This document shows, piece after piece, positions 1-4,989 of a stretch of 11,844 nucleotides of DNA. Within the stretch, counting starts at the first letter, position 1, and every line of letters begins with the position of its first letter. The notes beneath the pieces were generated by a model. The model was given only the letters and a program-made list of their open reading frames with translations. It did not search any database and was not told the origin of the DNA. Source of the stretch: Dehalococcoidia bacterium. Lineage in GTDB: Bacteria > Chloroflexota > Dehalococcoidia > GIF9 > AB-539-J10. The stretch spans positions 1 to 11,844 of the forward strand of contig JAUWGZ010000040.1 in NCBI GenBank assembly GCA_030606165.1. Direction: 5' to 3'. Position numbers and translations under genes: made by a program.

Positions 1-146
1 ATATCGAAGTGGCGGCAGGTAAGTCTGGCATTGTGGTCGTGGGAATTGTAGTAATCAAACCATTTGAGTCTTCGTGTGGCTTCCTTTGATAACCTGGGGA
101 TGTTTGCCAGGCGCTTATATCCTGGCATTGAGTAATAAACATTCAT
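1..146 (-). CDS. IS481-type transposase, N-terminal fragment (cut by window edge)
   Basis: Reading leftwards from an ATG at 146, the frame is open to the window edge (48 codons seen). The visible peptide begins MNVYYSMPGYKRL and continues with a basic helix, then WFDYYNSH and NARLTCRHF. I recognise this as the N-terminal helix-turn-helix leader of IS481/integrase-core transposases, where a 'KWFDYY-(9-10)-NARLTCRYFGIS' segment precedes the DDE domain. This is from memory of the family, not a search. The DDE catalytic residues lie outside the window, so I cannot say whether the gene is intact. An in-frame ATG at 173 would add nine residues. Neither start has a clear ribosome binding site, and I prefer 146 because it gives the usual short lead before the basic helix. 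The outer end of the element is expected between about 170 and 255, but I could not fix a terminal inverted repeat. Confidence 0.6.
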   Translation of the reverse strand, partial: MNVYYSMPGYKRLANIPRLSKEATRRLKWFDYYNSHDHNARLTCRHFD

Positions 147-254
147 AGCACAGCCATTATAACGTCCTTTCATGACCCATGTATGTGTCACCCATCTATC
201 TGAACTAGATCAGTCCGGCCATGAGATTTTGCAAAACACTCTACAAAATCCTCC

Positions 255-394
255 GTGTCATTGCGAGCGACCTGCCCGCCTGCTCGCCGTACGACTTCGG
301 CAGGCGAGCCAAGGCTTGGCAGGCGGGACCGTGGCAATTACATGCCCCACCACGAGATTGCTTCGGCTGACCAAAGTCAGCCTCACAATGACAC
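255..394. repeat. REP/MITE-like nested palindromic repeat
   Basis: The outer arms are TGTCATTGCGAG (256-267) and CTCACAATGACA (382-393), inverted and differing at one position. Inside them are further inverted repeats: CCCGCCTGC (275-283) with GCAGGCGGG (319-327), CTCGCC (283-288) with GGCGAG (303-308), and the perfect palindrome GCCAAGGCTTGGC (308-320). The right half also carries the phrase GAGATTGCTTCGG. Arms of the type 'TGTCATTGCGAG ... CTCGCAATGACA' are dispersed, non-coding palindromes known from many bacterial genomes. An open frame across this region is not a gene. The nested GC-rich core looks like a later palindromic module inserted in an older one. Confidence 0.75.
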
Positions 395-508
395 AGCACA
401 CGTCTTGACAAACTTGTCAGAGTAAGGATATTATGTTTGGATGAGGTTGTTTACAGAAGTACTAGAAAAGTGAGGGATTTTCCTTTTTTTAACGACTATA
501 TATGTGAC

Positions 509-536
509 AAAAGTAATAGTTAAAAAGTAATAGTTA
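509..536. repeat. 14-bp perfect tandem repeat, two copies
   Basis: AAAAGTAATAGTTA occurs twice in direct succession (509-522 and 523-536). It sits immediately 5' of the candidate RNA structure. It could be a tandem protein-binding site or simple slippage; the sequence does not decide. Confidence 0.7.
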
Positions 537-540
537 AAAA

Positions 541-625
541 TGTAGTTGCCTAATTTATTTTACTCATGGGGGAGGAGTTTATTGGGCAACCGACCCTGAC
601 AAGGCAGGCAACTACGGAAATGCCT
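541..625 (+). promoter_or_regulatory. Candidate structured 5' leader with two exclusive pairings
   Basis: GTAGTTGCCT (542-551) is perfectly complementary over 10 bp to AGGCAACTAC (606-615) and encloses 54 nt. The enclosed part has GGGCAACCGACCC (584-596), and its GGCAAC could compete for the same left arm. The right arm's AGGCA (606-610) can instead pair with TGCCT (621-625), which would break the long stem. This layout is what a switching leader would show. I could not match it to a riboswitch class I know: the conserved GEMM (c-di-GMP) segments and the TPP, SAM and cobalamin signatures are absent or only vaguely resembled. It lies about 150 nt before the start of the surface-protein gene. 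Confidence 0.3.
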
Positions 626-771
626 AAAATTGAACAGCCTCTTTTAAACGAAAGAAAGGTGGTAACAGTTTAGTCTTCCTAAAACAGGCGTATAGTTCGC
701 CATATTCTATAGGTTCGTCCAAACACGCTTTTTGGGAAAAACTTACCTGTATAAGAAAGTTGGAGGTACGT

Positions 772-2910
772 GTGAAGCGAATACAGGTTGCTGTCATAGC
801 CTGGCTTCTGTTACTGATGCTGATATTACCTCAATTGACTCTGGCCGCTGGGCCAGGGATATCTAATATCGTTGTGCTGGACTGCACCTCTACTACCGCC
901 ACCATCTTCTGGACTACCAATACTACTAGTGATAGTCGGGTGAACTACGGCACCACCACTCCATTGAGCAAGCATAAGGATGATAGTGAGGATGTCACCC
1001 ACCATTACATAACCCTCGAAAGCCTAAAGCCGGACACAAAATACTTCTTTGCTGTTGAATCCGACGGTGAACGGAGTCCTGCTAATCCAAGCGAATACTA
1101 CTCTTTCACAACACTCGCGCCAACGGATTATAGCATTACCCTTGACAATGCTTGTGGGGTCTGCGGCGAGCTGGTCATCGAGCCAGATGGGGACAGGCGC
1201 TGCGGCGAGGTGATCGGGGTAACGGCGGTCGTTGCAGCGGAGGGCAAATATCATGTCTGCTGGGATTCTCGAACAGCAACAGCGGTTGTCCCAGGAGGGA
1301 CATTCACAGCAACCGGGCCTGGAAGCTACATACTCGCGTTCTATATGCCCGAGGCTAAGGGGGGCTCTCATAAGGTTTACTTGGTTAACCAAGTTTATGC
1401 CGACCCGGCCAAGGATACTTATGATACTTTTGAAGTCTTTCCTTCCGTAAAGATCGAAGAGATTGACCCCGAGGATAAAGACTCCATGAAGGGACCGGTG
1501 GGCACGGAAGTAATTATCCACGGCTATGGTTTTGATGCCTCGCAGAGCATCCGGGTTAGCTTCGAGGGTACGGTAATAAAGACGGATAAGGCTGATACTG
1601 TGGGTAGCTGGGATGTATCTTATACCATCCCGGCCACCCCTGGTGGTGCCTCTACCTTCGAGGTCGAAGCTAAGGAAGGTACAGTATGGGTATGTTGGGT
1701 GAGCAAATATTTTACGGTGACTCCTAAAATCACTGTCACGCCAAGTTCGGGAAGGGTGGGGCAGGCGATTGAGATAAGCGGCACGGGCTTTAAAAGTGAG
1801 GAAGAGGGCATTGAGGTCACCTTCGATGGGGAGATGGTGAAGCCAATCACCTATCCCGATGTTGATGAGCATGGCTCCTGGAGTGCCGTCATCCCTGTTC
1901 CTCCTCTCCAGGGCGGTGGCTATCCCATTGGCGCCTCAGGAGAGTCGACCAGGGCTCGTGATGTAGAGGGTATTGAGGGGTTCACCGTGAGCCCTGGAGT
2001 ATGGATTGAGCCGCCCGGTTTGGCTTATTATGTGGGTGAGACGATTACCGTTGCCGGCGGTGGTTTCGAACCCGGGGAAACGGGCATCAAGGTTTACTTT
2101 GAGGGGCAGGTCGTTGCTTCAGATATTACCGCTGAGATAGATGGTAGTTGGGAATCTTCCTTTGTTCTGCCGGCCAGCACCTATGGAGAGAACACTGTTT
2201 GGGCTCTTGGTGACGTAACCGCGCGTGTGGAGACTATCCTCACCACTAAAGCCAAGATAGAAAGCATCAGCCCGGTGGAGGGAGCTCCCGGCGACTCTGT
2301 TACCCTCAGCGGCAGCGGTTTTAGCGCTAATGAGGAACTGACAGTGACTGTCGGCGGGGTTGCTGCGTCCGGGAGTATGCAGACCCAGTCCAATGGCAAT
2401 GTTAACATTACCTTTCGAGTGCCAAAAGGAAGCGCTGAGGGCAAACAGACGGTGGTGGTGACTGATGAGGGCGGGGTTACTGCTACTGCCCCGGTCGACT
2501 TCACGGTAAAGGAGAAAACCATATCAACAACTCCACTGCCCATCTCGCCCGAGGACAACACACTAAGGTCGGGGGAGGTGACCTTTCACTGGCAAGGAGT
2601 GACGGGTGGCACCGGTTATACTTACACCCTGGAGATAAGCAAAACTGCTGGTTCTGGAAACATCTGGTCTAAGTCAGGTATCGAGGAAAGCAGCTACACG
2701 CTAGCTGAGGAAGAGGCTTTACCCAAGGGGACCTACTACTGGCGGGTTAAGATAGTAGATGATTATGACAACGAAAGCGCTTGGTCGGATTCTGTCGAGT
2801 TCACGGTATCCCCGATTCCGACCTGGGTATGGGTAGTAGTAGGACTGGTAGTGCTGGTTGTTCTCATGGTCGTGGCCTATCGAGAAACAAAATTCAAGGT
2901 AACAAAATAA
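772..2910 (+). CDS. Secreted membrane-anchored protein with FN3-like and four IPT/TIG-like domains
   Basis: A 712-residue surface protein. I place the start at GTG 772 because GGAGG (762-766) precedes it by 5 nt; an upstream in-frame TTG at 760 overlaps that site. Residues 1-26 are a signal peptide (MKR, long Leu-rich core, then LTLAA). Residues 28-115 resemble a fibronectin type III or purple-acid-phosphatase N-terminal fold (TTATIFWTT, LKPDTKYFFAVES, YYSFTTLAP). Residues 119-226 form an extra beta-rich domain with four cysteines (C128, C131, C144, C163). About 227-580 contains four IPT/TIG-like repeats, each with a 'V/I-x-x-G-x-G-F' strand (VIIHGYGF, IEISGTGF, ITVAGGGF, VTLSGSGF) and a GSW-like strand followed by a proline. 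Residues 588-680 are a second FN3-like domain ending in TYYWRVKIVD. Residues 684-702 are a membrane helix followed by a short basic tail. No catalytic motif is seen, so it probably acts in adhesion or as cell-envelope structure. Confidence 0.85.
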   Translation: MKRIQVAVIAWLLLLMLILPQLTLAAGPGISNIVVLDCTSTTATIFWTTNTTSDSRVNYGTTTPLSKHKDDSEDVTHHYITLESLKPDTKYFFAVESDGERSPANPSEYYSFTTLAPTDYSITLDNACGVCGELVIEPDGDRRCGEVIGVTAVVAAEGKYHVCWDSRTATAVVPGGTFTATGPGSYILAFYMPEAKGGSHKVYLVNQVYADPAKDTYDTFEVFPSVKIEEIDPEDKDSMKGPVGTEVIIHGYGFDASQSIRVSFEGTVIKTDKADTVGSWDVSYTIPATPGGASTFEVEAKEGTVWVCWVSKYFTVTPKITVTPSSGRVGQAIEISGTGFKSEEEGIEVTFDGEMVKPITYPDVDEHGSWSAVIPVPPLQGGGYPIGASGESTRARDVEGIEGFTVSPGVWIEPPGLAYYVGETITVAGGGFEPGETGIKVYFEGQVVASDITAEIDGSWESSFVLPASTYGENTVWALGDVTARVETILTTKAKIESISPVEGAPGDSVTLSGSGFSANEELTVTVGGVAASGSMQTQSNGNVNITFRVPKGSAEGKQTVVVTDEGGVTATAPVDFTVKEKTISTTPLPISPEDNTLRSGEVTFHWQGVTGGTGYTYTLEISKTAGSGNIWSKSGIEESSYTLAEEEALPKGTYYWRVKIVDDYDNESAWSDSVEFTVSPIPTWVWVVVGLVVLVVLMVVAYRETKFKVTK

Positions 2911-2929
2911 GCTCAATCCGATAAACTAA

Positions 2930-3008
2930 CCCCAAAAGTCTTGTGACTTTTTGGGAACCCCGATGGATTTAATTTAACGGGTTCCCGCGAAAATCGCAAG
3001 ATTTTCGT
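2930..3008. terminator. Three consecutive hairpins after the surface-protein gene
   Basis: CCCAAAAGTC (2931-2940) pairs with GACTTTTTGGG (2945-2955) across a TTGT loop. GGGAACCC (2953-2960) is a perfect inverted match to GGGTTCCC (2979-2986). CGAAAATC (2988-2995) pairs with GATTTTCG (3000-3007) across a GCAA tetraloop. The first begins about 20 bp after the stop codon and is the best terminator candidate, but no T-run follows it, so intrinsic termination is uncertain. Hairpins one and two share bases and cannot form together completely. Confidence 0.4.
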
Positions 3009-3121
3009 GAGTGGATTTGAAATTTTCTCCCGGTTCTGCGATAACACTTTCAGCCGGGGGGGTTATTAAGTTGGGGTAAGAGGAGTTGTGCGTAACCGCA
3101 TGATCTCGTATGAAATTCTTC

Positions 3122-3194
3122 AAAAAGAGCAAGGCGAATTTCTCTCGGTGCATTAAGGAGAGTGGGGCGATATGATAGGCTGTTTATTGCTCTT
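3122..3194 (+). repeat. Leader/start repeat, copy A
   Basis: This covers the untranslated leader, ribosome binding site and first codons of the 55-residue membrane protein. It matches 3383-3452 with 8 differences in about 70 aligned bases plus one 3-bp in-frame gap just after the ATG. It includes TAAGGAGAGTGGGGCGATATG. A micro-ORF (ATG 3110, 21 codons, product containing KANFSRCIKESGAI) ends in a TGA that overlaps the ATG at 3172 as ATGA. Confidence 0.8.
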
Positions 3195-3339
3195 TCCACT
3201 TGCAGGGTTTTTAATGATCATGGGTGTGTACATGACTAGTATAATGGCTCTTTTTGGGGCTCTGGGCACAGCCATGGGTATATATATGGGTGGTATGGCA
3301 GCTTATTTTACGGCTTTCTTTATTATAATGTTCGGATGA
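3172..3339 (+). CDS. Small Met- and Gly-rich membrane protein, unknown function
   Basis: A 55-residue open frame starts at ATG 3172, with AAGGAGAG 8-15 nt upstream, and ends at TGA 3337-3339. It is almost wholly hydrophobic, with two membrane segments (about 3-25 and 27-54) and nine methionines, and contains the helix-packing pattern GIYMGG. Its first residues (MIGCLLLF) match the start of the next gene (MSCLMLF), and both genes share the same leader. I therefore take it as a paralogue or truncated relative of the N-terminus of that gene rather than chance. No family is recognised. Co-transcription with the next gene (93 bp gap, same strand) is likely. Confidence 0.55.
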   Translation: MIGCLLLFPLAGFLMIMGVYMTSIMALFGALGTAMGIYMGGMAAYFTAFFIIMFG

Positions 3340-3360
3340 GTCTATGTTTGAGTCTATGTT
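3337..3360. repeat. 12-bp perfect tandem repeat, two copies
   Basis: TGAGTCTATGTT occurs twice in succession. The first copy contains the stop codon of the 55-residue membrane protein, so the duplication lies just outside its coding region. It is probably replication slippage. Confidence 0.75.
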
Positions 3361-3382
3361 AAAGTGTATATGGGGAGCAATG

Positions 3383-3452
3383 AAAAAGAACAAGGCGAAA
3401 TTTTCCCGGTGCGCTAAGGAGAGTGGGACGATATGAGCTGTTTAATGCTCTT
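3383..3452 (+). repeat. Leader/start repeat, copy B
   Basis: Second copy of the leader described at 3122-3194, 261 bp downstream. It again contains TAAGGAGAGTGGG and a micro-ORF (ATG 3380, 18 codons, product MKKNKAKFSRCAKESGTI) whose TGA overlaps the next ATG (3433) as ATGA. A second frame through both copies also ends at the same TAA (KEQGE... in both). The substitutions do not clearly favour one frame, so the conserved entity may be the RNA or ribosome-binding region rather than a peptide. Confidence 0.8.
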
Positions 3453-4287
3453 CCTGCTAACCATGGTTATCATGTACTTCGGTGCAGTGATAGCCTTTTT
3501 CCTAGCTGTCGGGATGGTCCCGCTAGCTATATTATCTTTGGTGCTGATTCCATTAGCTCTTCTTTTTACGTGGCGCATTATCTATCCCTGGCTGGTGCGG
3601 ATGGGAAGATGGTCAGCTCAACTCAGAAACATCATCTTTTTTGCCACTGTGCTGACGGTCGTAGGCATTGGCCTGGGTTATATTATTGATGTTCCGATTG
3701 TCACGCTACCACTATTAGGAGAGGTACCCGTCACATTCTTAGTCTTTGTACCGCTCTTCCTCTTCCTGCTCTTACTGGGCATAGTGGTATGGGTGGTGAG
3801 GTTGTGGCGCTACAGTTGGCCTCTCTTGAGAAATCTCTTCTGGGACCTTTTGTTTCGTTTTGTTGCCTTGTTCTGGAAAATACTGGTGGGGATTCCTATA
3901 GGGATAGTCTGGTTTTTCTACCATCCTCCTCTATGCTGGCTAGTAGCAGCCGTCGTCTTTTACCTGAGGGGGATTGCGGCTGCAGTAGCCTGGCTTTTGT
4001 ACAACCCACCATTGCGGAGCATAGCAATGGCCGGCCTTTTCGTTACTCGGTTAATCGGTCGAGTGGTAGCCGCGATTCTCTATAACCCACCGATACGCTG
4101 GGTTATACAGTTTGGGCTCTTCACCCTCAGGCTGATAGCCCGCTTCATCAGCACCGTAATTTATGGCATTGTGTCGTGGTGGCCTGTCAAAGGCGTCAAA
4201 GAGGTACTAAGGAAAGGGCTAACCGTTGAGAGTAAGTCCTATCAAGACTACAAGTATGCCCAGGATGACGGTAGCGGCGGCGCCTAG
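3433..4287 (+). CDS. Polytopic membrane protein with 27-residue YNPP tandem repeats
   Basis: A 284-residue very hydrophobic protein, starting at ATG 3433 behind AAGGAGAG (spacing about 8). Membrane segments are seen at about 5-27, 29-47, 67-86, 97-122 and then every 27 residues. From residue 163 the chain repeats with a strict 27-residue period: YHPPLCW (163), YNPPLRS (190), YNPPIRW (217) and a degenerate YGIVSWW (244). The stretch 136-162 may be a worn earlier unit. Each unit is a membrane helix with Arg residues (such as TRLIGR and LRLIAR) before the next Tyr-Asn-Pro-Pro turn. The tail (about 251-284) is polar. The last 22 codons overlap, antisense, a decayed paralogue of the next gene, so the tail may be recently acquired. 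I know no family with this pattern. The protein looks structural or transport-related, but nothing shows a substrate. Confidence 0.75.
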   Translation: MSCLMLFLLTMVIMYFGAVIAFFLAVGMVPLAILSLVLIPLALLFTWRIIYPWLVRMGRWSAQLRNIIFFATVLTVVGIGLGYIIDVPIVTLPLLGEVPVTFLVFVPLFLFLLLLGIVVWVVRLWRYSWPLLRNLFWDLLFRFVALFWKILVGIPIGIVWFFYHPPLCWLVAAVVFYLRGIAAAVAWLLYNPPLRSIAMAGLFVTRLIGRVVAAILYNPPIRWVIQFGLFTLRLIARFISTVIYGIVSWWPVKGVKEVLRKGLTVESKSYQDYKYAQDDGSGGA

Positions 4288-4400
4288 CAAGCCTGCTTGC
4301 GCTAAAGCTTCAGCGAAGGCAAGCCAGCGACGTCCATATGAGTAAAGACTCGGCGGCCAAATATTTCCTTGCCAAAGGCCGCCGTTCGGGGCATTAACCT
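4219..4400 (-). pseudogene. Decayed 3' fragment of a paralogue of the 117-residue membrane protein
   Basis: Positions 4235-4400 repeat 4415-4545 in direct orientation at high identity, apart from a 32-bp and a 3-bp insertion. On the minus strand the fragment reads AAFGKEIFGRRVFTHMDVAG, matching AAFGKEIFGRVFTHMDVAG of the intact gene. It then runs into the 32-bp insertion, which adds an in-frame TAG and shifts the frame. After the insertion the correct frame resumes as GLLGAAATVILGILVVLIGL and ends at its own TAG (4219-4221). The fragment begins exactly at the stop codon of the intact copy and lacks the first two-thirds of the gene. It is best read as the remnant of a tandem duplicate. Confidence 0.75.
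4294..4325. repeat. 32-bp palindromic insertion flanked by a 7-bp direct repeat
   Basis: This is absent from the sister copy at 4415-4545. It can fold by pairing GCTTGC-GCT (4295-4303) with AGC (4312-4314) and GCAAGC (4319-4324). GCAAGCC occurs at both edges (4287-4293 and 4319-4325), as expected for a target duplication or recombination between short repeats. Its style, small nested palindromes with AAGCTT- and AAGG-type cores, resembles the core of the repeat at 255-394. Confidence 0.65.
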
Positions 4401-4752
4401 ACTGTCCGATATAAAGTGATATCAAGATTACAAGTATACCCAGGATGACGGTAGCAGCGCCGCCTAGCAAGCCAGCGACGTCCATATGAGTAAAGACTCG
4501 GCCAAATATTTCCTTGCCAAAGGCCGCCATTCGCGGCGTTAACCCACCTGGTTCCTTAGGGGATTCTGGCGCTACCTCAGTGGAGTCCCTATCAAACATG
4601 GGCAGTATCATTTTTCTCCACTCACGCGACTCCCGATAGACTACGCCAGCTATTATTATGCCCACGATGATAAAGAAAAGCCCTAAGATTAGCACCACCG
4701 TAGCTAGATTAAGGTCAATTATATTAGCTGGTAAGGGCTCAGTTGTGCCCAT
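4399..4752 (-). CDS. Two-helix membrane protein of unknown function
   Basis: A 117-residue protein. The start is ATG 4752, because AAAGGAGG lies 5 nt upstream; the in-frame GTG at 4758 overlaps that site and is rejected. One membrane helix is near the N-terminus (about 16-39, VVLILGLFFIIVGIIIAGVV). A polar middle follows, with a basic stretch (YRESREWRKM) and an acidic, proline-rich part (EVAPESPKEPGG). A second helix is at the C-terminus (about 96-114, GGAATVILGILVILISLYI). No known domain is recognised. It is convergent with the YNPP-repeat gene and divergent from dprA. A paralogue fragment directly follows its 3' end, so the gene has been tandemly duplicated in the past. Confidence 0.7.
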   Translation of the reverse strand: MGTTEPLPANIIDLNLATVVLILGLFFIIVGIIIAGVVYRESREWRKMILPMFDRDSTEVAPESPKEPGGLTPRMAAFGKEIFGRVFTHMDVAGLLGGAATVILGILVILISLYIGQ

Positions 4753-4794
4753 TTTCACCTCCTTTCCCCATCAGGTTTGTTTAATAATCCTCTC

Positions 4795-4865
4795 TGTCAT
4801 TTTGAGATCGCCTCGGCCACCTGAAGAATCTAGAGACCATTCCCCTTCGTTTTACTCAGGGTTAG
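4795..4865. repeat. Degenerate REP/MITE-like repeat
   Basis: The left arm is TGTCATTTTGAG (4795-4806), followed after a short gap by TGAAGAATCTAG. The right part CCTTCGTTTTACTCAGGG (4844-4861) is in the position of the usual 'CTTCG...CTCAGAATGACA' arm, but its outer end has decayed. It is the same general class as 255-394 with a different outer variant (TCATTTTGAG/GAAGAATCT). It lies between divergent genes and may overlap their promoters. Confidence 0.5.
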
Positions 4866-4906
4866 GGCGGCAATTAAACGGTCTCCCATCAAGCGAGTCT
4901 CAATTT

Positions 4907-4974
4907 ATTTTAGCGTAGCATAGCTACTACATGGTGTCAATAGTTCTCTTTTGTGGGGGAAGTTATGCTAAAAT
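4907..4974. promoter_or_regulatory. Inverted repeat and possible -10 upstream of dprA
   Basis: ATTTTAGC (4907-4914) and GCTAAAAT (4967-4974) form a perfect 8-bp inverted pair. GTAGC/GCTAC (4915-4927) is a smaller palindrome next to the left arm. TATGCT (4964-4969), inside the right arm, could be a -10 element for dprA; I see no convincing -35 box. The arms could form an operator-like site or a long-loop stem. Support is only the symmetry and position. Confidence 0.25.
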
Positions 4975-4989
4975 CCAGCAAGGCTTCTT

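Larger units (their letters stand above)
395..771. other. Gene-free upstream region of the surface-protein gene
   Basis: No coding region can be supported between the palindromic repeat and the surface-protein start. It holds an AT-rich stretch with a run of seven T (484-490), a 14-bp tandem repeat, a candidate structured RNA (541-625, listed separately) and a small hairpin GGCG/CGCC near 693-707. The ribosome binding site GGAGG is at 762-766. The promoter is not obvious by eye. Confidence 0.6.

Noticed and set aside
172..408. 78-codon plus-strand open frame
   Set aside because: It runs through the palindromic repeat at 255-394 and has no ribosome binding site or protein-like features.
464..490. 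Intrinsic terminator (GAAAA/TTTTC followed by a T-run)
   Set aside because: The stem is only five mainly A-T pairs and no plus-strand gene lies upstream for it to terminate.
541..625. Cyclic-di-GMP (GEMM) riboswitch
   Set aside because: GGGCAACC and GGCAACTACGG are only vaguely like GEMM segments; the GACGCAAAGCC segment and GAAA-type tetraloop are missing. Kept only as an unclassified structure.
1024..1872. 282-codon open frame on the minus strand inside the surface-protein gene
   Set aside because: Its product has no domain-like pattern and is basic and irregular, while the plus strand encodes clear FN3/TIG repeats, a signal peptide and a membrane anchor. It is an antisense shadow.
3337..3360. 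Start of a CRISPR-like repeat array
   Set aside because: Only two 12-bp units with no spacers, and no cas genes anywhere in the window.
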